Shown here: positions 26,371 to 35,133 of the stretch, in pieces
Position numbering within the stretch: the first letter of the stretch is position 1
How the letters are laid out: each line of letters starts with the position of its first letter
Assembly: GCF_009674565.1 (NCBI RefSeq)
Contig: NZ_WKJL01000031.1
Location: forward strand, 1 to 57,169
Length of the DNA: 57,169 bases
From: Duganella aquatilis
Lineage (GTDB): Bacteria > Pseudomonadota > Gammaproteobacteria > Burkholderiales > Burkholderiaceae_D
Direction of reading: 5' to 3'
Notes under the pieces: generated by a model
Told to the model about the DNA's origin: nothing
The model's input: only the letters and a program-made list of their open reading frames with translations
The model's database searches: none
Made by a program: the position numbers and the translations under genes

Positions 26371-26650
26371 ACCAGCCACCTGATGGAACAACTGAAGCTG
26401 ACGCGCGAAGACCTGGTCAACGGTGCGCTTGATGAAGACGGCCTGCACCAGTTCTTCGACATCATCGAGCAGTCGCTGAAAATCATGACCACCAACACGC
26501 AGCGGGCGGCGGCACCGTCAAAGTAATCAGTGCACCGGGCATGGGCCTGCACTACAAGCTGCGCTTCCCGAAGGTCAAACGTCAGTAGATTACGTGACAA
26601 AGTGTGAACATTCCCATTGGGCAAGGTGCTACGCTAGGCACCTTGGCTGA
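26371..26650 (+). pseudogene. Degenerate duplicate of the histidine-kinase 3' end
   Basis: Bases 26371-26513 match 24433-24575 of the kinase gene with only 11 mismatches by my count. The match then jumps to 25015 onward and continues through the kinase stop and about 60 bases of downstream sequence. The 439 bases between (24576-25014) are missing; both break sites carry GGCGGC, the signature of deletion between short direct repeats. Because 439 is not a multiple of three, the frame is also lost, and the H-box, N-box and nucleotide-binding motifs are absent. It is a relic of a second kinase copy. Confidence 0.9.
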
Positions 26651-26696
26651 GGGGCGTGACGCCTCGCGGGATGTTCACTGGCGGAGCGTTTTCCTG

Positions 26697-26996
26697 ATGA
26701 AGAAAATCATCCTTCTGCTTGTTATTGCCGTGCTGGCATGGAAGGGCTATGAGAGATCGAGCCCACATGCAAAGGCAGCAGCTGAGGTGCAGGTGGCCAC
26801 CCGAGAGGCGGGTGCAGCAGATTCGCTATCCACTATTCAAATCGATCACAGCGCATCGTTTGTGTGCGATGGCCGTACTTATTGCAGCCAGATGAAGTCC
26901 TGCGAAGAGGCGACGTATTTTTTGCAGCACTGTCCTAATGTGAAAATGGACGGCGATAACGATGGTGTTCCTTGCGAGAGACAATGGTGCAAATAG
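26697..26996 (+). CDS. Excalibur calcium-binding domain protein, membrane-anchored
   Basis: 99 residues from the ATG at 26697 (GGAG about 11 bases upstream). An N-terminal hydrophobic segment (residues 4-17, a signal or anchor) is followed by a linker and a C-terminal excalibur domain. That domain has Cys-rich YCSQMKSCEEATYFLQHCPN and the EF-hand-like loop DGDNDGVPCE, which should bind calcium outside the cytoplasm. The start lies just beyond the kinase remnant, so its promoter probably derives from the duplicated flank. Cellular role is unknown. Confidence 0.88.
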   Translation: MKKIILLLVIAVLAWKGYERSSPHAKAAAEVQVATREAGAADSLSTIQIDHSASFVCDGRTYCSQMKSCEEATYFLQHCPNVKMDGDNDGVPCERQWCK

Positions 26997-27062
26997 CTTT
27001 GTTGCACAGGCGGCCTTCGGCCAGAAGCTGACGGAGTCTTTAAGATTGAACTTGGAGAGTAA

Positions 27063-27467
27063 ATGCAGATAGCAATCAAGGTTGGCAAAGGTTGTTTGCT
27101 TCTACTGATCGGAGTTTCCATTGCTATCCTATGGGTGTATTGCGACGGATTTTTGCCTCGCGAATTTTATGACAGGCGGGCGATCAATCCCGATGCCGAA
27201 CGGCTTGGCGGCATGATTACGCTTGCCGTCCTCTTTGCGGCCCCGGCCTGGCCAATTAATCGACTGTTTCCAGTTCGCACGGTTTTGGCTTCTGCAATAG
27301 TTGGCTGGATACCTTTAGCGTTATCTTTGAGTCTCAATTACCAAACGAGCACGGCGGTAAATGGCGCTCTCTCGTCAAATCTGGCGGCGATGAAAGGCGT
27401 GCTATGCTGGTTAGCAATTATCCTAGGTGCGTGGACTGTTAAAACGATATCGAAGCCGAGTTTATAG
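27063..27467 (+). CDS. Small membrane protein, unknown function
   Basis: 134 residues with about four hydrophobic segments (residues 8-26, 50-62, 70-92, 108-125). The ATG has GGAGA five bases upstream. Low GC and position in the accessory island suggest a horizontally acquired gene. No family recognised. Confidence 0.65.
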   Translation: MQIAIKVGKGCLLLLIGVSIAILWVYCDGFLPREFYDRRAINPDAERLGGMITLAVLFAAPAWPINRLFPVRTVLASAIVGWIPLALSLSLNYQTSTAVNGALSSNLAAMKGVLCWLAIILGAWTVKTISKPSL

Positions 27468-27531
27468 CACTGTCCCAATTTGGCCAAGAAGAGACGGTGG
27501 GTTCGTACATATTTCAACTTTCGGCTAACTT

Positions 27532-27876
27532 ATGATATTTGCAGTTGCAACAGACGAACGAGTTCTATATACCTTTGCTTCGGCTGAGGAAGCTACGTCT
27601 TATTGCGAAGGACTGGATGTCGAGGCCGCAGGCTGGCTCTTTTGGGATTATAGGGGGAGACCCCTATCGCCATATTTCACTGTGCCAAATAAACGAGGCT
27701 GGTTCTCATCTCAAAATGGAAAGTATTATCTTGAACTCGCGAATGAGTTGCACCATACGCACCTGATGGAGGCGCTAGATGAAATCGTAGGTTTTTCATC
27801 CCGGGTACCATTTAGCATAGCATCGGAAGTGCGCTCCTACATCTCCCAAGTTCCGTCCAATGATGTGGGTGGTTAA
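27532..27876 (+). CDS. Small soluble protein, unknown function
   Basis: 114 residues, no signal peptide. The N-terminal FAVATDERVLYTFASAEEA followed by EAAGWLFWDYRGRPLSPYF resembles small alpha/beta proteins found as single genes near immunity clusters, but I cannot name a family. Shine-Dalgarno is weak. A second open frame overlaps it from 27539; this one is preferred because its sequence reads like a folded protein. Low-GC accessory gene. Confidence 0.55.
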   Translation: MIFAVATDERVLYTFASAEEATSYCEGLDVEAAGWLFWDYRGRPLSPYFTVPNKRGWFSSQNGKYYLELANELHHTHLMEALDEIVGFSSRVPFSIASEVRSYISQVPSNDVGG

Positions 27877-27988
27877 CTGGGTGAGATTCCGCTGCCTGAT
27901 TTTGGTCAGGAATAGACATGTAATAGCGTTTGGTCAAATCTGCGTGGTTTTTTAGTCTTTCTACAAATGCCTCATCCCTAAAGTGAAA

Positions 27989-28822
27989 ATGAATGAATTT
28001 ACTGAAAATTATATTTCTGCAGGATATTCAGGTTATTTTTTAAAACCGAAGGTAGAGAAGCTCGCGGAAATATGGTTTGAAATAACAGATGATGTATTAG
28101 GTTCGCTGCAAAAATGGGAAAAGTTGGGTTTCATTAAACTTGACTTGAAAAGCGATAACGTTGGGGAAATAGCTGCGGAGCGGAGTGAGTTTGCCAAATT
28201 TGCCGCGACTGTCGGAGCCTCGCTTGTCATCTACAAACCATGGCCATCGCTTCCTGAACCAGTCTATTTAGCCCCAAAATCTGCCGCTGCACGCAACCTG
28301 GCTCAGTTTGAACCAAAAACCGGAATTTTAAAACTGGTGATGCCACGGTTATCGCGCCTACCGTCCACACAGATAGGACCTATAGCGTATAACACTGTGC
28401 GATTGCAAGAGGGAATAACACAAGACCTTCCAGCTTTAGTCGCCCACTGGCAGGAAAAAGGATTTGTATTGCTTGGAACTTCAGATGTTGTCGTAAAAAA
28501 TAACAACATGGAAGCCTTTGACCGATTGCATATTTCGGCTATAGCCGTGGGTGCCTCCCTCATGTTTTCCCAAATTACCCCTGCTAAAGCGCGCAGTATC
28601 CGACGTAAAGCCAGTGGCCACATTGATATGGATGCAGTGCTTTCGGACATGCCATCTAAAGTATCTCCCAAGGGAAATTCCGTAATACAGGCGGCATTTC
28701 TGGCCCCTATGTCGTTCCAAGCACAAGACCTTGCGGAATTAGAAGAACAAACTACCGTAATATATGTTCGCTCGAATTCTGAACAAGAAGACATATACCG
28801 CTTCGGGTCGACTTCTGCCTGA
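27989..28822 (+). CDS. Unknown soluble protein with an internal duplication
   Basis: 277 residues from the ATG at 27989; a GTG at 27983 is also possible. Two related units are visible: one around residues 30-90 (a W..LGF segment, then KFAATVGASLVIYKPWP) and one around 150-210 (HWQEKGFVLLGTSDV, then ISAIAVGASLMFSQITPAK). Each pairs a helix ending in KLGF/EKGF with a later VGASL strand. No transmembrane segment and no catalytic motif recognised. The DNA is strikingly AT-rich compared with the chromosome, indicating transfer. Function unknown. Confidence 0.7.
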   Translation: MNEFTENYISAGYSGYFLKPKVEKLAEIWFEITDDVLGSLQKWEKLGFIKLDLKSDNVGEIAAERSEFAKFAATVGASLVIYKPWPSLPEPVYLAPKSAAARNLAQFEPKTGILKLVMPRLSRLPSTQIGPIAYNTVRLQEGITQDLPALVAHWQEKGFVLLGTSDVVVKNNNMEAFDRLHISAIAVGASLMFSQITPAKARSIRRKASGHIDMDAVLSDMPSKVSPKGNSVIQAAFLAPMSFQAQDLAELEEQTTVIYVRSNSEQEDIYRFGSTSA

Positions 28823-28928
28823 TCGTGATAAAATCCGAAATTTGCACGCAGGTAATATGCTGTTCTCACCATGTTAAGTCGCGTTCGACAAAAAGCTGTC
28901 ATTGCGAAATTAAAACATCATCCATTTT

Positions 28929-29297
28929 ATGAATTTTTTAACTCGCCGTTCACTTATTTGGGTGACACTCAATTTCGTTGGGATGTTAGCCTTCCTAAGA
29001 CTCGCAGCAGAAATCTGGGTTCTGCCCGGTGAACAAGGTTTGCCCGGTGGTCCCGGGGATCCGTTTTATTGGTTTTTTATACTAATTCCCTTTCAATTAA
29101 TTTTCTTGACTGTGAACTCGCTTGTCTTGTATGTGATAATAAAACGAAGGTCTGAACCGAGTGTAAAAAAACGTATATGCTTGTGGATGATAGTCGCGAT
29201 ACTGTGGGTTATTGTTGTTCTATACGACCATCATCGAGGCTTCCGGGAAATTACTTTCGTCGCCTCATTGATGCCTCTAGCTATCCTACATGCGTAG
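28929..29297 (+). CDS. Small membrane protein, unknown function
   Basis: 122 residues. Predicted hydrophobic segments at about residues 8-28, 45-68 and 82-98, with a Gly/Pro-rich loop (LPGEQGLPGGPGDPFYW) between the first two. AT-rich, with no clear ribosome-binding site. A promoter may lie in the preceding 106 bases, but none is obvious. No family recognised. Confidence 0.6.
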   Translation: MNFLTRRSLIWVTLNFVGMLAFLRLAAEIWVLPGEQGLPGGPGDPFYWFFILIPFQLIFLTVNSLVLYVIIKRRSEPSVKKRICLWMIVAILWVIVVLYDHHRGFREITFVASLMPLAILHA

Positions 29298-29360
29298 GTA
29301 TAAAGGGAGTAGTCGCCAAAAGCGGTCATATCGCATTTCACTTGAAATTAATGCAACGCT

Positions 29361-29762
29361 ATGAAATTTGGTAAGCTCAAATCGATCGGACATAATCTCG
29401 CAGATTCAATGGCCAGTGGCATGGGTTTCCTTATTGGCATATACCACATGAATGTCTTCTTTGAGGCGGAAGCCTCCGAAGAAGGGCATATAACAGTAGA
29501 TTTTCTAAATGGCACAGCGTCTGGAGCTAAACCATCCGAATCATTGAGCCGAGCCATTTTGCTTTTCCGTGATGCTGTTCCGTTGATGTGCGAGAAGCAT
29601 GGCATTGAAATGGAGTATATTAAAACCCTGGTCGCTCGCTTCGGTACCGATGCTGTGTACGGCCCTCACTTTCGTGTTACGGTCGAAAGCGCGACCGGTA
29701 AGAAATCAACCGACCAATTTATCGGTATTCCAGGCAAGCGATTAAAGCGTCGGAAATCTTGA
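29361..29762 (+). CDS. Small soluble protein, unknown function
   Basis: 133 residues: Gly-rich N-terminal segment (DSMASGMGFLIGIYHMNVFFE), a beta-strand and helix middle (SLSRAILLFRDAVPLMCEKH) and a very basic C-terminus (GKRLKRRKS). No signal peptide. It is the last gene of the low-GC island; GC rises again in the next gene. No family recognised. Confidence 0.6.
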   Translation: MKFGKLKSIGHNLADSMASGMGFLIGIYHMNVFFEAEASEEGHITVDFLNGTASGAKPSESLSRAILLFRDAVPLMCEKHGIEMEYIKTLVARFGTDAVYGPHFRVTVESATGKKSTDQFIGIPGKRLKRRKS

Positions 29763-29874
29763 GTCCGAATTGAGGCGGAAGCTGTTGGTCGATGGCTATC
29801 GCAGTGAATACGGTTTAACGAAATGGCTGTTCTTGTCGCCTTTGTAACTTGACCAGCCTTTCGTGAGACCTGCC

Positions 29875-30516
29875 ATGTTTGCCATATCCAGCTTCAGTTT
29901 TTCCTCAAGATTTGATGTCAAGAGCGATGCCTTCCAGGATCTGCTGCAGAAGCAGCTGGATCGTGCGAAGAAGAACGCTGCGGCTGTTAACGGGCTATCG
30001 CGGCATGCGGACCTGGATCAGAAGGCGCTGGCGCGGCAACGCGTGAAGGAGATCAAGGAGCAGATCGAGGCGTTGCGCAGGATGTTGATGTTGTTTGGCA
30101 CGGGCAAGGATGCCAAGGCGGTGCTGCAGCAGCTGAAGCAGCTGGCCAGTCAGTTGAAGCAGGCGGCCAACACGCTGCAGACGCCGTCCGATAGCAGCGC
30201 CTCTGACGTGGCCGCTGCGTCGTCATCGTCCCCTTCGCCGGCGGAGGCTGACACGAGCGCGGGCGCGGAAGCCGATGTGCCCGCCGCCGAAACCACCGAC
30301 GCCTACACCGAAGGCCGCAACGCTTACGCCGAGCAGCAGGCCTCGGCCGATGCGGAGGCGGCGCAGGTGCCGTCCCTCAACATCGATCCGCAGCGTGCGG
30401 AGGATGAAAAGCAGCTGGAGGCCGCTTCCCTCGCGCTCAAATCATTGCGCAGCATGGTGGAAAAGATGGTGAAGAAGCAGGACCGCGAGCAGCACCTTAT
30501 TTCTTCGCCTTCGTAA
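29875..30516 (+). CDS. Coiled-coil, Ala/Ser-rich protein, unknown function
   Basis: 213 residues from the ATG at 29875; a GTG at 29863 is possible. An N-terminal FSFSSRFDVKSDAFQDLLQK is followed by a long charged helix (about residues 50-105; RVKEIKEQIEALRRML, then AVLQQLKQLASQLKQAA). A Ser/Ala/Asp low-complexity linker follows (110-165), then another helix near the C-terminus. No signal peptide. Its last 20 bases overlap the 3' end of the convergent SAM hydrolase gene. GC is chromosomal, marking the end of the accessory island. Confidence 0.7.
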   Translation: MFAISSFSFSSRFDVKSDAFQDLLQKQLDRAKKNAAAVNGLSRHADLDQKALARQRVKEIKEQIEALRRMLMLFGTGKDAKAVLQQLKQLASQLKQAANTLQTPSDSSASDVAAASSSSPSPAEADTSAGAEADVPAAETTDAYTEGRNAYAEQQASADAEAAQVPSLNIDPQRAEDEKQLEAASLALKSLRSMVEKMVKKQDREQHLISSPS

Positions 30517-31405
30517 TTTCCACTTCCCAGTCCACGCCCGAGTCGATCTTGTACCTGGCGGCGTAGTTGCCCTGGCTGATCGCCACCGCCACATCCAGCA
30601 GACTGTTCAGGTAGACCAGCGGCTTGCCTTTGGCGACGCCGCCGAAGGTGTGCTCGAACGGCGCCACCACCTTGTTGACTTCTTTGCCCTTGTGCAGGAT
30701 GCGCACCTGTACCTGGTCGTGCAGGCCGATCTTCAGTTCTTCGAACAGGGACTTCGGAATGTTGGTCCAGACGTTGCCGTATTTAACGTCCAGCACCGGA
30801 ATGATGCCGCGGATGATGTCGCCGCTGCGTACCGCGTGCTGGTACGCGATCTGGACCACCGACTCGCTCGGCAGTACCGGTCCGACCTGTTCGTAGGTGA
30901 TGGCGCCGGACGCCAGCCGCGCGCCGACATAGGCGTAGACGTCGCGGCCGTGGAAGGTGTAGGACTCGCCGGAGCCGGCCAGGCGGTTCACCTTTTCATC
31001 GATCTCGCGCAGTTCGGCCACGCCATCGCGCTCGGCGATCAGGGTGAACAGTCCGTTGTTCGGGCCGACGAAGTAGCGGCCGCCTTTGGTCTTCAGCACT
31101 ACCGATTTGCGCGAGGTGCCCACGCCCGGATCGATCACCGACACGAACACGCTGCCCGCCGGCCAGTAGTTGGCGGTCTGGTACAGGCGGTAGGCGCCGA
31201 GCCAGATGTCGTAGTCGGGAATGTCGTGGGTCAGGTCGGACACGTGCAGCGCCGGATCGACGCCGTAGGCCACGCCGTGCATGGCGGAGATGGCGCCGTC
31301 GGAGGTGCCGAAGTCGGTCATCAGCACCAGCGCGTTTTTGTCAGCGGCGAATGCTGGCGCGGCCAGCGCTGCGCTGAGGGCAAGGACGGCAAGCAGTTTT
31401 TTCAT
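30497..31405 (-). CDS. Exported SAM hydroxide adenosyltransferase (SAM hydrolase) family protein
   Basis: 302 residues of the DUF62/SAM-hydroxide-adenosyltransferase family, whose members split S-adenosylmethionine to adenosine and methionine with water. Motifs are LMTDFGTSDG (residues 28-37), VIDPGVGT, VGPNNGLF and FHGRDVYA. An N-terminal signal peptide (MKKLLAVLALSAALAAPAFA) predicts export, unusual for an enzyme of a cytoplasmic cofactor. It starts 16 bases after the HD-GYP regulator gene on the same strand, so the two probably share a transcript. Confidence 0.88.
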   Translation of the reverse strand: MKKLLAVLALSAALAAPAFAADKNALVLMTDFGTSDGAISAMHGVAYGVDPALHVSDLTHDIPDYDIWLGAYRLYQTANYWPAGSVFVSVIDPGVGTSRKSVVLKTKGGRYFVGPNNGLFTLIAERDGVAELREIDEKVNRLAGSGESYTFHGRDVYAYVGARLASGAITYEQVGPVLPSESVVQIAYQHAVRSGDIIRGIIPVLDVKYGNVWTNIPKSLFEELKIGLHDQVQVRILHKGKEVNKVVAPFEHTFGGVAKGKPLVYLNSLLDVAVAISQGNYAARYKIDSGVDWEVEITKAKK

Positions 31406-31421
31406 GGCGGCGCTAACGGCG

Positions 31422-32927
31422 TCAGTCCGGCAGGCGCTCGTTGATGGCCAGTGCCTTGTCGATGTTCTTGACCAGCAGATCGACGTACGTCGGATCGAGG
31501 TGGTGGCCGGCGACTTCGCGCAGGTGGTCGATGACTTTCTCGATCGGCCATGCTTCCTTGTAGCAGCGCTTGTGCATCAGCGCGTCGAACACGTCGGCCA
31601 CGGCGACGATGCGCGCGTACAGATGGATGTCCTCGCCTTTCAGGCCTTGCGGATAGCCGCTGCCGTCGAATTTTTCGTGGTGCTGGTGGGCGATGACAGC
31701 GGCCGCTTTCAGGATCGGGCGCTGCGAGCCGTCCAGGATCGACAAGCCGACCGCCGGGTGCTGCTTCATGATTTCCCATTCGGCGGCGTCGAGCTTGCCG
31801 GGTTTCAGCAGCACGGCGTCCGGCGTGGCGATCTTGCCGATGTCGTGCATCGGCGCGGCGTGGCGCAGCACCGCCACTTCGTCTTCCGGCAGGCCGGCTT
31901 CCTGAGCCAGCAGGTGGCACACTTCCGACATGCGGCGCACGTGGTTGCCCGCTTCGTTGGAGCGCGATTCGACCACGTCGCCGAGACGCATGATCAGCTC
32001 GGCCTGGGTGTCGGTGATTTCCTGGTTCAGCAGGATGTTGTCGAAGGCGATGGCGACGCCGGAGCAGAAGACTTCCAGCAGCTTGGTGTCGATTTCCGAA
32101 ATCTCTTCCACGCCCTTGAGCACCAGCAGCGACGCCTTGCCGCTGTTGTTGGGGAAGTAGCCGATGTAGGTGTCGCCTTCCACGCGCGAAATCTTGTTGC
32201 TCTTGGCGGCGTCGATCTGCGCCAGCACTTCGGGCGACATCAGCGTGCCGTCCTCGTCGCCGATCTTGGCCAGGATTTCGTAATCGTTCTCGCCGGTGAT
32301 GGCGGTGGCGCCGCGCAGGCGCAGCAGCATGCTGTGTTCCAGACGCAGCAGCGCCACGACTTGCTGCAGCAGGCCGTTGGCGAAATCCTTCAGGTTGCGC
32401 TGGCGGAAAATATGCGAGGAGGCGGCAATCACGCGCTCCAGGCCTTCGCGGTAATTCACTTGCGCGCGGTGGGCTTCTTCCACCTTCATGATGTCGCGGT
32501 AGGCGCGCAGCGCGGCAAAGGTGGTGGTGAACAGCTTGGTGCGGTCCAGCTCCGTCTTTTCCTTGTAGTCGTTGATGTCGTAGTTGACGATCACGCGTTC
32601 TTCCGGCGCCTGGCCGGGCTGGCCGGTGCGCAGCACGATGCGGGTGAATTGGTTGTCCAGGTCTTCACGCATCCAGCGCGCCACTTCGAGGCCGCTGTCT
32701 TCCTTTTCCATGACCACGTCGAGGAACACCAGCGCGACATCGGTCTCGCGCGACAGCACTTCCTTGGCTTCGGCGCCGCTGTAGGCGTGCACGAAGCTCA
32801 GTGCGCGACCGTCGAGGCGGAAGCGGCTCAGCGTCAGTTTGGTGATGTCATGAATATCCGGTTCGTCGTCGACCAACAGGACTTTCCACGGTGCTAACTT
32901 GGGCGAGGCAGAGGACAAAAAAGACAT
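31422..32927 (-). CDS. REC-DUF3369-HD-GYP response regulator (c-di-GMP phosphodiesterase)
   Basis: 501 residues. Receiver domain at about residues 14-140 with phosphoacceptor Asp70 (LVFLDVVM), DUF3369 sensory middle (about 160-310), then an HD-GYP domain with HDIGKI and the HHEKFDGSGYP signature. HD-GYP proteins hydrolyse c-di-GMP to GMP; both metal-binding and GYP motifs are intact, so activity is expected. It would oppose the cyclase encoded at 17307-20360. The partner kinase is not adjacent; the orphan kinase at 23146-25089 is a candidate only by proximity. Confidence 0.93.
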   Translation of the reverse strand: MSFLSSASPKLAPWKVLLVDDEPDIHDITKLTLSRFRLDGRALSFVHAYSGAEAKEVLSRETDVALVFLDVVMEKEDSGLEVARWMREDLDNQFTRIVLRTGQPGQAPEERVIVNYDINDYKEKTELDRTKLFTTTFAALRAYRDIMKVEEAHRAQVNYREGLERVIAASSHIFRQRNLKDFANGLLQQVVALLRLEHSMLLRLRGATAITGENDYEILAKIGDEDGTLMSPEVLAQIDAAKSNKISRVEGDTYIGYFPNNSGKASLLVLKGVEEISEIDTKLLEVFCSGVAIAFDNILLNQEITDTQAELIMRLGDVVESRSNEAGNHVRRMSEVCHLLAQEAGLPEDEVAVLRHAAPMHDIGKIATPDAVLLKPGKLDAAEWEIMKQHPAVGLSILDGSQRPILKAAAVIAHQHHEKFDGSGYPQGLKGEDIHLYARIVAVADVFDALMHKRCYKEAWPIEKVIDHLREVAGHHLDPTYVDLLVKNIDKALAINERLPD

Positions 32928-33293
32928 ATGAACAAATTCCGCAAAATGACACTGACAGAGTGAATTTCCCGATTGTAGTCTGACCCACAGCCATTAACAA
33001 CAGGCAATAAAAATTCCTGTTGCTCTGCACAACACCTTGGCTGATCTACTGTGCGCTGGGATACATATGGCAGCATTCTCGCCATTTGTAACGCTATGTG
33101 CACGCACAACAATACTTCGTTTTTAGCAATATTGCTATCGAAAAACAAAGTTTTTTGTAAAAAGTAGCGCGGAACAACACGCCATCAGAATTCATAAGGT
33201 CACCTAATAATGATTTGCGGATTGCACCGTCTAATCAAGGCCACAGGTTTTCGTTACAGTAGATTCATCTGACTGAGCCAACGAGGAAACACC
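32928..33293. promoter_or_regulatory. 366-bp AT-rich divergent intergenic region
   Basis: It separates the HD-GYP gene (minus) from an aldo-keto reductase (plus), and no ORF in it looks coding. It holds a 14-bp perfect palindrome TAGCAATATTGCTA at 33124-33137 and an inverted repeat CAACAGG/CCTGTTG (32998-33004, 33016-33022). It also holds T/A-rich stretches suitable for promoters. The dyads could be operators; no regulator can be assigned. Confidence 0.5.
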
Positions 33294-34145
33294 ATGGAGT
33301 ATGTGACACTGAACAACGGAATAAGGATGCCGCTGCTGGGCTTCGGCGTCTTCCAGATTCCCGATCCGGCCGAGTGCGAGCGCAGCGTGATCGATGCGAT
33401 CGCGTCGGGCTACCGCCTGCTGGATACCGCAACATCTTATATGAACGAAAAGGCGGTCGGCGCCGCCGTGAAAAACAGCGGCATCGATCGCGCCGAACTC
33501 TTCATCACCAGCAAGCTGTGGGTGCAGGATACCGGCTACGAAAACACCAAGGTCGCCATCGACAAGTCGCTGCAGCGACTGCAACTGGACTACCTCGATC
33601 TGTATCTGATCCACCAGCCCTACGGCGACGTGCACGGCTCCTGGCGCGCGATGGCGGAAGCCTACCGCGCCGGCAAGCTGCGCGCCATCGGCGTCAGCAA
33701 TTTCCAGCCGGATCGCTTGATGGATTTGATCGCCTTCAACGAAGTGCGGCCGGCGATCAACCAGATCGAAGTCAATCCGTGGCATCAGCAGGACGACAGC
33801 ACCGCCTTCATGCGCGACAACGGCGTGCAGGCCGAAGCGTGGGCGCCGTTCGCCGAAGGCAAGAACAATCTGTTCCACAACGAGGCGCTGGTGGCCATCG
33901 CCGCCAGATACAATAAATCGGTGGGGCAGGTGGTGCTGCGCTGGCTGGTACAGCGCAACATCGTCGCGCTGGCCAAGACCACGCGCCGCGAACGGATGGT
34001 GGAGAATCTGGATGTCTTCGATTTCCGTCTGGACGATGCCGACCTGGCCCGCATCGCGGCGCTGGAAACCGGCGTCAGCAGCTTCTTCTCGCACCGCGAT
34101 CCCGCCATCGTCAAATGGATGAGCGAACGCCGGCTCGATCTTTAA
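33294..34145 (+). CDS. Aldo-keto reductase (DkgA/2,5-diketogluconate reductase-like)
   Basis: 283-residue NADPH-dependent oxidoreductase with a TIM barrel. Catalytic tetrad visible: Asp44, Tyr49, Lys74, His107 (LLDTATSYMNE, ITSKLW, YLIHQPY). The signature AIGVSNFQPD and a C-terminal LAKTTRRERMVENL fit the AKR family. The ATG has GAGGAA upstream. Its stop shares the palindromic TTAA with the stop of the convergent LysR gene. Substrate unknown; probably small aldehydes or ketones. Confidence 0.92.
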   Translation: MEYVTLNNGIRMPLLGFGVFQIPDPAECERSVIDAIASGYRLLDTATSYMNEKAVGAAVKNSGIDRAELFITSKLWVQDTGYENTKVAIDKSLQRLQLDYLDLYLIHQPYGDVHGSWRAMAEAYRAGKLRAIGVSNFQPDRLMDLIAFNEVRPAINQIEVNPWHQQDDSTAFMRDNGVQAEAWAPFAEGKNNLFHNEALVAIAARYNKSVGQVVLRWLVQRNIVALAKTTRRERMVENLDVFDFRLDDADLARIAALETGVSSFFSHRDPAIVKWMSERRLDL

Positions 34146-35035
34146 CCAGGGTAACGCAAGGCATCCACCAGCAGGGTGAACGCGGAGGACGGATGGCGCC
34201 GGCTCGGGTAGTACAGCCGGTAGCCGGGCGATGCCGGGCACCAGTCCTCCAGCACCGGCATCAGCCGGCCCTGCTCGATGTAGGGCCGGACCTGGTCCTC
34301 CGGCAGGAACGCCAGGCCCAGGCCGTCCAGCGCGGACTTGATGCGCAAGCCGAGATTGTTGAACACCAGCTGGCCCTCGACCCGCACCTTGACGTCCTTG
34401 CCATCCTTGGCGAAGTCCCAGATGTAGATGCCGCCGTGCGTGGGCAGGCGCATGTTGATGCAGTTGTGCTGCGTCAGCTCCTGCGGCGTCAGCGGCGTTG
34501 GATGGCGCTCGAAATAAGACGGCGCGCCGACCACCAGCCAGCGCAGGTCGGTGCTGATGCGCACCGCGATCATGTCCTTGGCCACCTGGTCGCCCAGGCG
34601 CACGCCGGCGTCGTAGCGGTCGGCCACGATGTCGGTCATGCGGTTTTCGGCGATCAGTTCGACATGGATGTCGGGGTATTGCAGCAGCAGCTCGGTCAGC
34701 TTCGGCTGCAGCACCGTCAGCGCGGCGTGCTCGCCGGCGCTGATGCGGATGGTGCCGGCCGGTTTCAGCCGGCGTTCGCTGAGCACGGCCAGCTCGGCCT
34801 CGATCTCGTCAAAGCGCGGCGCCACCGTGCGCAGCATGTGTTCGCCCGCTTCGGTCGGCGAAACGCTGCGCGTGGTGCGCACCAGCAGGCGCAAATCCAG
34901 CCGTTGTTCCAGCGTACGAATGGTCTGGCTGAGCGCCGATTGCGACACGCCCAGTTTCGCCGCCGCCTTGGTGAAGCTGCCTTCCTTCGCCACCGCGATG
35001 AACGCCAGGATTTCATTGTAGTTGGAGAATTGCAT
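34142..35035 (-). CDS. LysR-family transcriptional regulator
   Basis: 297 residues. N-terminal winged helix-turn-helix (residues 1-62; AKEGSFTKAAAKLGVSQSAL, helix-turn-helix at about 17-37), then a periplasmic-binding-like effector domain (about 90-290). It is divergent from the AKR-cupin-CMD-cupin operon, the usual position for a LysR regulator of its neighbour. Effector unknown. Confidence 0.93.
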   Translation of the reverse strand: MQFSNYNEILAFIAVAKEGSFTKAAAKLGVSQSALSQTIRTLEQRLDLRLLVRTTRSVSPTEAGEHMLRTVAPRFDEIEAELAVLSERRLKPAGTIRISAGEHAALTVLQPKLTELLLQYPDIHVELIAENRMTDIVADRYDAGVRLGDQVAKDMIAVRISTDLRWLVVGAPSYFERHPTPLTPQELTQHNCINMRLPTHGGIYIWDFAKDGKDVKVRVEGQLVFNNLGLRIKSALDGLGLAFLPEDQVRPYIEQGRLMPVLEDWCPASPGYRLYYPSRRHPSSAFTLLVDALRYPG

Positions 35036-35052
35036 TGATGAGTCCTGCTTAT

Positions 35053-35068
35053 AAGTTCATGCCAACTT
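35053..35068. promoter_or_regulatory. Candidate LysR operator
   Basis: The dyad AAGTT-N6-AACTT lies in the 98-bp gap between the divergent lysR gene and the oxidoreductase operon, embedded in an AT-rich patch of an otherwise GC-rich gap. The arms are only 5 bp, so this is suggestive. Confidence 0.4.
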
Positions 35069-35133
35069 TAGCATCTATTCGCACGGTTGCGCAGCCGGTA
35101 CATTAGACGCCATCTGATCAAAGGAGTCGCGCC

